A stretch of DNA of 64,000 nucleotides from Flavobacterium plurextorum (GTDB lineage: Bacteria; Bacteroidota; Bacteroidia; Flavobacteriales; Flavobacteriaceae): positions 114,060 to 178,059 of the forward strand of contig NZ_MUHD01000003.1 in the NCBI RefSeq assembly GCF_002217395.1, written 5' to 3'. The position numbers and the translations under genes are program-made. This document shows positions 27,692-37,600 of this stretch, in pieces; the first letter of the stretch is position 1; the number at the start of each line of letters is the position of its first letter. Below the pieces are notes generated by a model. That model had not been told where the DNA came from and ran no database searches. It saw only the letters and a program-made list of their open reading frames with translations.

Positions 27692-29569
27692 TTAATCTGT
27701 TATTTTTCGAACTTTATCCAGCCATGTGAATTTTAAAATTATCATTGTTACTAAAAATACCAATAACGCAACAAAGGCTTTTGGATAATCTCTGATAACA
27801 AAATAAATTGGAAGTAAAATCATACTTGACTGCCACACAATTCCGATTACACAATTTAGCATATCTTTCCAGAAATCGTTGTTCTTTTCGAATTTTTGAT
27901 CTTCTGCTTTTAATGTTTTATAAACTGGTCCCCACCATCCCCAAGGTCTAACATTGGTATAGAAAGATCTTAAAACTTCCATATCTGTAGGTTTACTTAA
28001 AAACGTTCCTAAAAGACAGCCTAAAATTGAGAATCCAAATATTGCTGGAAATAAGTAAATTGCCTGTACTTGTGATAAATCATACAAAAATGTTCCTTCT
28101 GCAAATGTCCCTTTATACTGTCCTAGAACAAACTGTAAAGAAGCCACAATTAAACCTGCAAACATTCCCCAGAAATATCCCCAACCGTTAAAACGCCACC
28201 AAATCCATTTTAGGAAATTTGCCGCCACATAACCGCCGTACAATGCACTTGTAATCCATAAGGTTAACGAATTTATCGATTCTGCGAAGAATCCCATAAA
28301 AACTCCCAAACCAACGACTACGAAAGAAGATATCTGACTTACTTTTATATAATGTGCATTTGATGCAACAGGCTTGAAGTATTTTTTATAAATATCATTT
28401 ACAATATAAGCTGGTCCCGCATTTACAAAAGCAGAGAATCCAGACATAAAAGCAGCTAATAAACCTGCTAATAAAAGTCCTTTAATACCTACTGGAAGAT
28501 ATAAATTAACCACTTTTGGCATTAATAATTCTAAATCGGCTCCAGTTAAATTTAAATTAGCATTTAATTCCGGCGCTAAATTTATCAAGGCGATTACAAC
28601 AATTCCTGTAATTAATAAATATCTTGGAATAAATAAAATCAAGTTGGTAAAACCACTCATATAAGCAGCTTCTTTTACAGATTTTGTAGACAAGATTCTT
28701 TGTAAATCGTAACTTGGCGTTGGTCCCGCAACACTAGCGAAGAAACCTTTAAACAATGTCATTCCGATAAAAGCGCCAAACATTTTATAACCTTCAGAAT
28801 CAATTAAATTATTGAAGGTTTGAAACTTTTCGCTCCACTGCGTTTCAAACTGCCATCCAAAGAAGACGTTTTTCCATTCTTCGGTAATTACGGAGTTTAT
28901 TTGAATATCGGTGTAATTTACAAAAGCGTAACCTGCAATTAAAACACTGGCAATAATCATAATTAAATATTGCACAACTTCAGTTGCAACGACAGAGAAC
29001 ATCCCACCTTTTACAGTATAAATTGTAGTTAAAAATATGATTATTAAAGCATAAGATCGCTCAGAAGTTAGTAGAATTAAATCGCCAGAATGAAGCGTTA
29101 AATCCCAAGGAAGAATAATGGTTATAAATTTCCCAATTCCTTCAAAAAAGTAGGCAATGAAACCTATTGTAGAAATAATAGCAAAAATTGCGACAATAAT
29201 ATGAGATGCTTTTCCGGCTTTATCATTTCCAAAACGAGTTAAAATCCATTCAGAACCCGTCATTACTTTTGACCTTCGTATCCAAACGGCGAGAAACATC
29301 ATTACAAAAATCTGATTCCAAATTGGCCAAAGCCACATAAACATAAAACTTTTTACGCCGTATAAAAACAGTACTCCAATCATCCAGGAAGTTCCTGAAA
29401 CATCAAACATTCCTGATCCGTTGCTTAAACCTAAAAAATACCATTTGATTGTTTTTCCGCCAAGGAAATAATCATCTAAACCTTTTGAAGCTTTTCTGGA
29501 AATCCAGATTCCTATTCCTACTGATAGCACAATGTATGCTATGATGATTGATATGTCAATGATATTCAT
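27692..29569 (-). CDS. Sodium:solute symporter family transporter
   Basis: A 625-residue polytopic membrane protein with about 13-15 predicted helices. The start, with YIVLSVGIGIWISRKASKGL, then DDYFLGGKTIKWYFLGLSNG, is typical of the SSS family. GPTPSYDLQRILSTKS and AAFMSGFSAFVNAGPAYIV are further family-like segments. It imports a solute with sodium. Downstream lies cytosolic GH130, so mannosyl-GlcNAc or another product of outer glycan digestion is the likely cargo. Substrate cannot be read from sequence. A 348-bp gap filled with repeats separates it from GH130, so co-transcription is uncertain. Confidence 0.9.
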   Translation of the reverse strand: MNIIDISIIIAYIVLSVGIGIWISRKASKGLDDYFLGGKTIKWYFLGLSNGSGMFDVSGTSWMIGVLFLYGVKSFMFMWLWPIWNQIFVMMFLAVWIRRSKVMTGSEWILTRFGNDKAGKASHIIVAIFAIISTIGFIAYFFEGIGKFITIILPWDLTLHSGDLILLTSERSYALIIIFLTTIYTVKGGMFSVVATEVVQYLIMIIASVLIAGYAFVNYTDIQINSVITEEWKNVFFGWQFETQWSEKFQTFNNLIDSEGYKMFGAFIGMTLFKGFFASVAGPTPSYDLQRILSTKSVKEAAYMSGFTNLILFIPRYLLITGIVVIALINLAPELNANLNLTGADLELLMPKVVNLYLPVGIKGLLLAGLLAAFMSGFSAFVNAGPAYIVNDIYKKYFKPVASNAHYIKVSQISSFVVVGLGVFMGFFAESINSLTLWITSALYGGYVAANFLKWIWWRFNGWGYFWGMFAGLIVASLQFVLGQYKGTFAEGTFLYDLSQVQAIYLFPAIFGFSILGCLLGTFLSKPTDMEVLRSFYTNVRPWGWWGPVYKTLKAEDQKFEKNNDFWKDMLNCVIGIVWQSSMILLPIYFVIRDYPKAFVALLVFLVTMIILKFTWLDKVRKITD

Positions 29570-29637
29570 TAATTATAATATTGATTTTTGGGGTTAGTTA
29601 AATTTATGTTGGTTTTCAGTTTTTATTCGTGGTAATT

Positions 29638-29964
29638 TTAGACCAATAACGTTGATCTATTGTTCTGGCTTTTACGACATGGACTGCCATGTAAAGCCTC
29701 AGGATTTGAAGATGTTGATCCTACATAGATTTTAGAATCTTTAAGAAAAACTTGGTAATAACACGGTATTGATCTTTTGTAAGCATGACTTGATATTTTA
29801 TAAAGTTGAGTGGCTTTCTTTGTGGTAAAATCAAGTTTTTTTCCAGCGGTTTTAAATAAAAAATTTCTCAAATCACTAATTACTGTTTGTTTTACAAAGA
29901 AAGCTTGTTGACTATTATTTTTAATTTGCTTTATTTTACAGCTTACTATTAGAATTGAAAACAA
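29638..29964 (-). CDS. Doubtful small ORF, possible frameshifted lipoprotein
   Basis: 108 codons opened only by TTG, with an in-frame stop just upstream and no internal ATG. The N-terminus SILIVSCK looks like a lipobox. An ATG at 29983 in another frame gives MALLVGFVF, which would complete a lipoprotein signal if one base were gained or lost near 29960. The C-terminal half (KIYVGSTSSNPEALHGSPCR) matches nothing I recognise. It may be a decayed gene, a sequencing frameshift or chance. Confidence 0.3.
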   Translation of the reverse strand: MFSILIVSCKIKQIKNNSQQAFFVKQTVISDLRNFLFKTAGKKLDFTTKKATQLYKISSHAYKRSIPCYYQVFLKDSKIYVGSTSSNPEALHGSPCRKSQNNRSTLLV

Positions 29965-30109
29965 AACCTACAAGTAAAGCCATTCATTAAAAAAAATAAT
30001 AATTTAACTTTAAATTTATACAAAATTGAATTTTACTTAAATTATTTTAGACAAACGACATCTAAACAAAGACAAACATCAAAAAAGGCCGCAAAATATA
30101 CTTTGAATT

Positions 30110-31168
30110 ATGAATTTTAGTACAAGCAAATTATATCGAATACCATTACAATATCATATCCTTTTTTGGCTTACTTATTTCTTGTTTAATACTTTTCGCT
30201 GGGGAATTTATTTTAATGATTACGGCTACTCTTTCAAGACTAATTTACTGGGCTTTCCTATTCACATGACCTTGTGTTACTTGAATATTCTTGTCTTCAT
30301 GCCTTATTTGGTTTATCGAAAAAAGTATCTTTTGTATATCCTTGCGGTATTGTCTTCGATATTTATAATGGTTATCATAAAGTTCAACCTTACGTATTTA
30401 TTAATAAATCATGATGTTTGGCCGGAAGGACCAGAAACTATCGATAAACTTTCGCTCAACTACACGATTGATATGATGATTGGCGAATTGTATGTAATCA
30501 CTTTTGTTACGGCTATTAAGATTACATTAGATTTCATGAAGGAGCAAAAACGTGTAACTGATCTTGAAAAATCACAATTAGAAACAGAATTATTGTTTTT
30601 GAAATCTCAAATATCGCCGCATTTTCTCTTCAATACACTTAACAATATTTATTCGCTGTCTGTCGAAAAGTCAAACAAAGCACCTAAAATTGTTCTTAAG
30701 CTTTCAGAGTTAATGCGTTATATGTTGTATGACACAAAAAACACTCGACAATCGCTGGAGAATGAAATATTATGTATTCAGAATTATCTTGATCTGGAAC
30801 GAATTAGAAATGACGATCGATTGGTAATAAACATGTCTGTTTCTGGCGATATTCATGACAAAGAAATTGCACCTATTATATTATTGACTTTTATCGAAAA
30901 TGCTTTTAAACATGGCGTAAACAAGAACACTGGAAAGGTTGTAATTGATATAAATTTTAAGGTAAAAGGTAATTTCCTGCATTTTACAGTTTCAAACCCA
31001 CAGCCTGAAATCACTGCTCTTGAAGACAATTTTAATGTATCAAGCGGTATAGGTATCGAGAATGTCAAAAAAAGGTTAGAACTGGGTTATAATAAAAACG
31101 AGTATAACCTTTCATTTAAGAAGAAAAAGAATATTTTTGTCGTAAAGCTTGTAATTAAAGTCACTTAA
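30110..31168 (+). CDS. LytS/YehU-type sensor histidine kinase
   Basis: 352 residues with four N-terminal membrane helices (about 15-145), a short coiled stretch, and a His_kinase domain with SQISPHFLFNTLNNI, in which H171 is the phospho-acceptor. The ATPase part has the N-box FIENAFKHGV and GIGIENVKKRLEL. It has no periplasmic sensing domain of note. It lies 65 bp before its LytTR response regulator and about 540 bp from the divergent symporter gene, which makes that transporter a candidate target. Confidence 0.92.
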   Translation: MNFSTSKLYRIPLQYHILFWLTYFLFNTFRWGIYFNDYGYSFKTNLLGFPIHMTLCYLNILVFMPYLVYRKKYLLYILAVLSSIFIMVIIKFNLTYLLINHDVWPEGPETIDKLSLNYTIDMMIGELYVITFVTAIKITLDFMKEQKRVTDLEKSQLETELLFLKSQISPHFLFNTLNNIYSLSVEKSNKAPKIVLKLSELMRYMLYDTKNTRQSLENEILCIQNYLDLERIRNDDRLVINMSVSGDIHDKEIAPIILLTFIENAFKHGVNKNTGKVVIDINFKVKGNFLHFTVSNPQPEITALEDNFNVSSGIGIENVKKRLELGYNKNEYNLSFKKKKNIFVVKLVIKVT

Positions 31169-31233
31169 GACGACTTTTCTTATATTAAATTTTATACGCT
31201 GCATTATTTTGCTTAAAAAGTAATAATAGAGAA

Positions 31234-31947
31234 ATGAAAATAAATTGTTTGATTATAGATGATGAGCCGTTGGCTATTAATGTTATTAAAAATTATTTAG
31301 AACCACTTGAAAATTTTGAGGTCATAAATACTTTTAGTAACCCAATAGAAGGTTTAAATTTTGTAAAAAACAACAAAGTTGATGTCATTTTTCTAGACAT
31401 TAATATGCCAGTTCTTGATGGTATTAATTTTATAAAAAGCCTGGAAGATCCGCCTTTGCTTATTATTACAAGTGCGTACAGTCAATTTGCAATAGAAACT
31501 TACGAACTTGATGTATTGGATTTCTTAGTAAAACCTATCGAGTTTCCGAGGTTAATGAAAGCGTTGAATAAAATCAGTAAAAGACTGGAAAGTAAAACCA
31601 ATCCGACTCCTGAAAATTCTGCTGAAAATCCTTTTATTTTTATCAAAATAGATAAGAAAAGAATGAAGAAGATTTTCCTGAATGAGATTTTGGTTATCGA
31701 AAGCTTAAAAGATTATTTAAAAATAAGCACCTTAACGGGGAAATACATTATACACAGCACCTTATCTGACTTTACCGATTTACTTCCTGAAAGAAATTTT
31801 CTAAGAATACATAGATCGTATACTGTTGCCATTGATAAAATCGACGCTGTTGAAGGAAACAGTGTAGAAATCGAAGGCTTGAGATATGTAATTGGCAGAT
31901 CGTATATGGAGCATGTAAAACAAAGAATTTTAAATTCTGCTAACTAA
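31234..31947 (+). CDS. LytTR-family response regulator
   Basis: 237 residues: receiver domain (1-115) with acidic pocket DDE (9-11), phospho-acceptor D55 in FLDINMP and a conserved Lys in VKPIEF. It is followed by a LytTR DNA-binding domain (about 138-235) including FLRIHRSYTVAIDKID. The partner is the kinase just upstream. LytTR regulators bind paired direct repeats about 10 bp apart. I did not identify such a pair with confidence in the neighbouring promoters. Confidence 0.93.
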   Translation: MKINCLIIDDEPLAINVIKNYLEPLENFEVINTFSNPIEGLNFVKNNKVDVIFLDINMPVLDGINFIKSLEDPPLLIITSAYSQFAIETYELDVLDFLVKPIEFPRLMKALNKISKRLESKTNPTPENSAENPFIFIKIDKKRMKKIFLNEILVIESLKDYLKISTLTGKYIIHSTLSDFTDLLPERNFLRIHRSYTVAIDKIDAVEGNSVEIEGLRYVIGRSYMEHVKQRILNSAN

Positions 31948-31957
31948 CTTTTACAAA

Positions 31958-32290
31958 TTACAATTCCAGAATTTCGATCTGCGAACCATCAATATCACTT
32001 GTAACGTACAATTGACAGGAAAGCCGAATATTCTCCGCCGTATGTCCAAGTTTAGATAATGTCGCTGGTTCGTTTCGATCTTTTTTTAACGCATTTCCTT
32101 CAACACCATTTAATTTGATGATGCAAGTGGCACATCTGCCAACGCCGCCGCATTCGCCAAAATCATCTAAAAAAAGCTTATCTCGAAGCAAAAACATCAA
32201 ATTGGGATATTCGTGTACATAAGTTTCAATTGTACGAATTGCACCGTTGTATATAACAGTAAAGCAAATACTCTTTCTATCTATAATCAA
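31958..32290 (-). CDS. 2Fe-2S ferredoxin
   Basis: A 110-residue adrenodoxin-type ferredoxin. The cluster ligands are C47, C53, C56 (GECGGVGRCATC) and C92 (LSCQL), giving the C-x5-C-x2-C-x35-C spacing. It would carry electrons for an unidentified oxygenase or reductase. Together with the DUF488 gene 8 bp upstream it makes a small minus-strand operon that does not obviously belong to the glycan genes around it. Confidence 0.9.
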   Translation of the reverse strand: MIIDRKSICFTVIYNGAIRTIETYVHEYPNLMFLLRDKLFLDDFGECGGVGRCATCIIKLNGVEGNALKKDRNEPATLSKLGHTAENIRLSCQLYVTSDIDGSQIEILEL

Positions 32291-32298
32291 AACTCAGG

Positions 32299-32652
32299 TT
32301 ATTTATTGTTGAGCAAAAAATCTCTCAAAATTACTGCATGATTTATTGCAGGATCTTTTGCGGCATATAATAATGTCAAAGATTTCTTTTCTGCCATATT
32401 TCTTAAACGCATCGTTTCTTCACTTTTTAGATTCAATTCTTGAATGTAACGTTTACTAAATTCTGCGTAACGTTCCTCCTTATGAGCAAACCATTTACGT
32501 AATTCTGTCGATGGTGTAATTTCTATATCCCATTCATCAAAACTTAAATCTGTTTTACTAAGTCCTCGCGGCCATAATCGGTCAACAAGTATTCGGTACG
32601 TTCCGTCACTTGTTTTATTATCATAAACCCTTTTTATAATTATAGTCTTCAT
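32299..32652 (-). CDS. DUF488 family protein
   Basis: 117 residues from ATG 32652. An ATG 11 codons upstream is open, but family members begin at the KRVYD segment, so the inner start is preferred. DRLWPRGLSK and RKWFAHKEERYAEF are typical of the family, as is the C-terminal LTLLYAAKDPAINHAVIL. DUF488 proteins are widespread and without settled function. Its pairing with a ferredoxin gene may hint at a redox or stress link. Confidence 0.85.
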   Translation of the reverse strand: MKTIIIKRVYDNKTSDGTYRILVDRLWPRGLSKTDLSFDEWDIEITPSTELRKWFAHKEERYAEFSKRYIQELNLKSEETMRLRNMAEKKSLTLLYAAKDPAINHAVILRDFLLNNK

Positions 32653-32887
32653 TTTTATTAGCTTCTTTTGCAGCTGATCCTTCATTATTTATTAGAAACA
32701 AAAAATCAGAAACAGCAGCAATAACACCTCATTCTATAAATTTACAAATTAATTGACAATTTGAAAACGTCATCTTATGAGTTCTTCCTATTTTATTAAA
32801 AAAGTTAGAAATTTAAAATCCCTATACGCTATTTTAAATAAATTTAATATTGTCTGCTGTTTTTTAATTCTAATTTAAAAAATAAAT

Positions 32888-32895
32888 TAAATTTG
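32888..32895 (+). promoter_or_regulatory. Candidate -7 element of ROK repressor promoter
   Basis: TAAATTTG fits the Bacteroidota TAnnTTTG consensus and would give a short leader before ATG 32920. No TTG stands at the usual -33 distance, so support is partial. Its position also argues against a TTG start at 32893. Confidence 0.3.
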
Positions 32896-32919
32896 TGTCA
32901 ACCCATAAAACACAAAGCA

Positions 32920-34152
32920 ATGAGTTTAAAAGATTTATTAGACAATAGTAAAGACAAAAGTCTGTCAGAACAAAAGTGGCATATGTTAAGACAATTTATC
33001 ACTAAACGTTTACTTACTGGCGGAAATGCAACCATTGCCGAATTAAGTGCTGAAATACAATCGAGCGTTCCAACGGTGACTAAAGCTGTTAACGAATTAT
33101 TGGCTGAAGGTTATGTTGTTGATATGGGTAAAATTACAAACAGCGGCGGAAGGCGACCTTCATTGTTTAGCATTAATCCAACTTGTGCTTATTTTCTTGG
33201 GGTTGAAGTAGGATTGACAAGTATGTCGATCGGACTTCAAAATATTAAAAATGAGTTAGTAAGTATAGAACTTGGCACCTCTTTTACTTTAGAAAACACG
33301 CAAGAATCTTTATTACAATTTTGCAATCTTATCAATTCTTTTATCGAGGACAGCTCTGTTGAGAAAAAATTGATTGTAGGAGTCTGCATCAACTTTTCTG
33401 GCCGAATCAATTCAATGGAAGGTTTTAGTTATAATTACTTCTTTAGTGAAAATAGACCTTTAACAGAGATAATATCTGAACAATTAGATCTTCCCGTTCA
33501 TTTAGAAAATGATACTCGTGCAATGGCGTTTGGTGAATATTGTGAGGGTGTTGTCGACGATGAGCAAAACATAATCTTTGTAAATTACAGCTGGGGAGTT
33601 GCTATTGGGATGATTACAGATGGAAAACTTTATTATGGTAAATCAGGCTATTCTGGAGAGTTTGGACATAGTACTATTTTTAATAATGAAATCATGTGCA
33701 AATGCGGAAAATTAGGTTGTTTAGAAACCGAAATATCGGGTTGGTCACTTGTAAACCAATTTAAAGAAGCCGTAAAAGAAGGCAAACAATCTAAAGTAGT
33801 TCTTGACGATTCTTCATCAGAACTGCAGCATCACACTATTATAAAAGGAGCCATAAATCTAGAAGATACGCTTTGTGTTGACCTTGTAACACAGCAAAGC
33901 GAAAAAATGGGACGTTATTTATCTATTCTGCTTAACATCTTCAATCCTGATCTACTGGTAATTGGAGGAGATTTCGCACAGTTAGGCGACTATTCTTTAC
34001 TGCCTATTCAGTCTGCATTAAAAAAATATTCATTAGGTTTAGTTAACCGTGATATGAAGCTTAAAAAGTCTACTTTAGGCCGTCGTGCAGGCGTTATTGG
34101 CGCTTGCTGCGTTATAAAGGAAAAGATGTTATTTCCTCTAATCAACAACTAA
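32920..34152 (+). CDS. ROK-family transcriptional regulator, NagC-like
   Basis: 410 residues from ATG 32920; the TTG nine codons upstream falls inside a promoter-like motif. An N-terminal winged helix (about 12-75, NATIAELSAEIQSSVPTVTK) precedes a ROK domain with the zinc motif FGHSTIFNNEIMCKCGKLGC and LETE. By family it is a sugar- or amino-sugar-responsive repressor. It stands just before the SusC/SusD-sialate operon. The pathway makes GlcNAc-6-P and related sugars, so control of that operon is the obvious inference. Operator sites were not identified. Confidence 0.9.
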   Translation: MSLKDLLDNSKDKSLSEQKWHMLRQFITKRLLTGGNATIAELSAEIQSSVPTVTKAVNELLAEGYVVDMGKITNSGGRRPSLFSINPTCAYFLGVEVGLTSMSIGLQNIKNELVSIELGTSFTLENTQESLLQFCNLINSFIEDSSVEKKLIVGVCINFSGRINSMEGFSYNYFFSENRPLTEIISEQLDLPVHLENDTRAMAFGEYCEGVVDDEQNIIFVNYSWGVAIGMITDGKLYYGKSGYSGEFGHSTIFNNEIMCKCGKLGCLETEISGWSLVNQFKEAVKEGKQSKVVLDDSSSELQHHTIIKGAINLEDTLCVDLVTQQSEKMGRYLSILLNIFNPDLLVIGGDFAQLGDYSLLPIQSALKKYSLGLVNRDMKLKKSTLGRRAGVIGACCVIKEKMLFPLINN

Positions 34153-34198
34153 TTTTTAGTTTTTCTTCTTAATTATTAAAATATTTTAATAACTAAAG

Positions 34199-34227
34199 TT
34201 GTTATATTAAAATATTTTATATCTTTA
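34199..34227 (+). promoter_or_regulatory. Candidate promoter for the SusC/SusD-sialate operon
   Basis: TTG (34199-34201), an 18-bp spacer and TATCTTTA (34220-34227) approximate the Bacteroidota TTG/TAnnTTTG pattern, with a final A in place of G. It would give an unusually long leader of about 395 nt. Confidence 0.3.
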
Positions 34228-34628
34228 CTTCATAATAATAAAATAATTTATTCATAAAGTTATCATAACCTTGATTAAGCTGTTAAAATTTAATCAATCT
34301 ATAATAACTAAAAAAAATGAATATTGATTTTATTGTTATGAAGCGCGCAGCATAAACAATTCATTAAACTAGAGGTTTACAAAATCCTCAAAAAAAACAA
34401 AAACAGGAAGGAGAAAAAGGAGAATACAAATTTTTATACGTAACAATAGAATTAAAGATCATAGAGAATTATCAATAGAACCAATTGCATACCCCATTTA
34501 TTTTCTAGTCATAAAAAAGCCAGCTAATGCTGGAAACATAGCTGGCAAGTTCCTGTAAGGAACAATGATTGGAGAATAAACATATAGACCTTTAACAAAG
34601 TTATTATTAACCAAACCATTACAAAAGT
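34228..34628 (+). promoter_or_regulatory. Long susC leader with two adjacent stem-loops
   Basis: This part of the 476-bp gap between the ROK gene and susC holds no reading frame of note. Near its end are a hairpin GCCAGCTA (34519-34526) with TAGCTGGC (34539-34546), and directly after it GTTCC (34549-34553) with GGAAC (34559-34563). No T run follows, so these are leader structures rather than a terminator. They end about 65 nt before the start codon. A regulatory RNA role is possible but not shown. Confidence 0.5.
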
Positions 34629-37600
34629 ATGAAATTATTGCCTAAAAGTAAACCTAAAAATTATAGGTTTATTCCTAAACACGTAAAAGTTATTAAATTA
34701 ACATCTACGTTACTTTTAGTTTTTACTATGCAGTTAGCAGATGCAAAAACGGAAAGAAGTATTGTTTTTACAGATAAAAATGTAAAAAAGAACGACCCTA
34801 TTCAAAAGAAAGTAACCGGAAAAGTGACCAATGAAAAAGGAGAATCACTGCCGGGTGTAAATATCGTTGCTAAAGGAACTAATGTAAGCACACAAACAGA
34901 TTTTGACGGAAACTTTGCTTTTGAAGTTCCAGATAATGCTACAACTTTAATTGTTACCTATATAGGTTTACAAGATCAGGAAGTAACAATAACAGGAGGT
35001 TCTCTTAACATTGTTTTGAAAGAAATTGGACAGCAGATGAATGAGGTAATTGTAGTAGGATATGGTTCTCAAAACAGAAGAACTTTGAGTACTGCCGTTT
35101 CTAAACTGGACAAAAAAGTTTTAGAAAATGTTCCATATTCGAACGTAACGCAGTCATTGCAAGGAAGTGTAACTGGTTTGGTGGTTAAAACTTCATCTGG
35201 TCAGCCCGGAAAAGCATCCAATGTGATAGTCCGAGGAGGTACATCTATCGACAACCCTTCTGGAGCAACACCTTTATATATTGTTGACGGTGTAATTCGT
35301 ACGCAGATTGATGATATAAATTCAGCTGATATAGCTTCTCTTCAAGTTTTAAAAGATGCTGCTGCTACTTCTATTTACGGTGCAAGAGCTTCAAATGGTG
35401 TAATTATCATTACTACTACAACAGGAAAAGCAGGTAAACTAAAAGTTACTTATAATGCCTCTACGCAAATCAGTCATGTTGCAAAAAAATATAACTTTAT
35501 GGATGGCGGAGATTATATTAAATTTCAACGTCAAGGTTTGTATAATGCTGCAGAACTTGCTGGACTTTCAACAACTACTGGTATTGCGAGATTAGGACAA
35601 TTAACTGGTGCTACGCCAGCAGGAACAGGAAATAATTTACAAAGTAATACTCCTTTTGCAACCTTACTAAAGTCTAATTTATCTGCAGATACCGTTAGTC
35701 AACTACAGGCAAAAGGCTGGCAGGAAATCGCAGATCCATTAAATCCAAGTAATACCATTATCTACAAAAGTACGGATTGGAACGATGTTTTATTTCAGAG
35801 TGCTGTAACGCAAAATCATAATCTTGGTTTCAGCGGAGGTACTGATACCGGCGTATTCGATTTGAGCCTTGGTTATTTAAAAGGCGATGGAATTACCATT
35901 TTTACAGGGTATCAAAGATTTACAAGTAAATTGAATGCATCATTAAAAGTTGCTGATAATTTTACTTTAAACGGACGTGTGTTATTTTCTAAATCGAGTA
36001 ATAATCAAGTTGTTGCTAATAGTGTTGTTTTCAACAGATATTTAGGAAACTCCCCTACAACAAAAATGTATTTAGAAGATGGTTCATTGGCTCCAGGTCA
36101 AAACAACATCAACGGAAATCCATTATATCAAATGGGTAAAGTAAAAGGAATCAACGAAAACAATAAACTGCAAATGAGTGTAGACGGTGAATTAAAACTG
36201 GCAACAGACTTTACCTTCACTCCTTCTATGTCTCTTTACAGCGAAAACGAAAATGACAATACTTTTCAACAGGCTTTTTTAAGCGGCAGCAGCGGATTGG
36301 TAGATAATACACGTACAGCAACTCGATTAAGCAATCAAATTTATCAAGTACAATACGAAGGAGTTTTTGCTTATAAAAAAGGATGGGATGCGATTGGTGA
36401 TTTTGATGCAAAATTAGGAGCTTCAAAATACGACAGAACAATTAAAGCTTTTAATGCTTCAGGAAAAGGAAGTCCTTCTGATTTAGCACAAACTTTAGAT
36501 TCGTCTCCAGTTCCTGTTTCGGTTTACAGCAACAATACTAAATTAGTTTTAAACAGTGTATTTGGCCGTTTAAACTATGATTACAAAAACAGATATTTTG
36601 CTACAGCTTCTTTCCGTTATGACGGTTCATCAAGTTTAGGTCCAGATAATAGATATGGATTTTTCCCTGGAATATCTGCAGGATGGAATATGCAGGAAGA
36701 AAAATTCTGGGCAAATGTAATGCCTAAATTCTTCTCATCTCTTAAACTTCGCGGTAGTTATGGAGTAAATGGTAACTTAGGAACTCTGGGAGATTTTCAG
36801 GCTGGCGGATTGTATGCTGGTACAACAAACGGACTTCCGAACAGCTACAACGGACAATCGGCAATTATTAATTCTCAAATTGCAAATCCAGGTTTAAAAT
36901 GGGAACAATCTGAAACAATCAACGGTGGTTTTGATATCGGATTTAATGGTGATAAGATTAGAATTATTGGAGATTTCTACAACAAGTTAACTTCAGATTT
37001 ATTAACGAATTTGACTTTACCTTCAAATAGTGGTTTCTCTACCGTTTTAACCAATTTAGGAGGATTAAGAAGTAAAGGTTTTGAGCTTGAAGTACAAGCA
37101 AATGTTTACAATCAAAACGATTGGAAAATCAATGTTGGAGCAAACGTTTCGCACAATACAAACACGGTTGAAAAACTTCCATTTAATGGAAACACAAATA
37201 ACAGAATTGGCGGAACTGAAATTTACGATGTAAAAAGCGGAACTTATAAATATGTAGGCGGATTGCAGGAAGGTCAAAAAATTGGAGATTTCTATGCGCA
37301 CAAACAACTATACATTCTTTCTACTCAAGCTGAAGCCGATGCATACAACTTAAAAGTTAAAGATACGTACGTAACAAAAACAGCTGCAAACGGTGGAAAC
37401 CCAACTGGTAAAAAATTCGCTGGAGATGCCGTATTTGAAGATACTGATAATAATGGTGTAATCGACAGCCGAGACAGACAATATATGGGGAATATGTTCC
37501 CAACATTTGTGGGAGGTTTTAATTTTGATGCTGCTTACAAAGGATTCTCTTTAACAGTTAGAACAGATTATTCGTTAGGAGCTACAATTTACAACGAAGC

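Noticed and set aside
32299..32685. Earlier ATG (32685) as the start of the DUF488 gene
   Set aside because: The extra 11 residues are lysine-rich and absent from the family's usual opening, which begins at the KRVYD segment.
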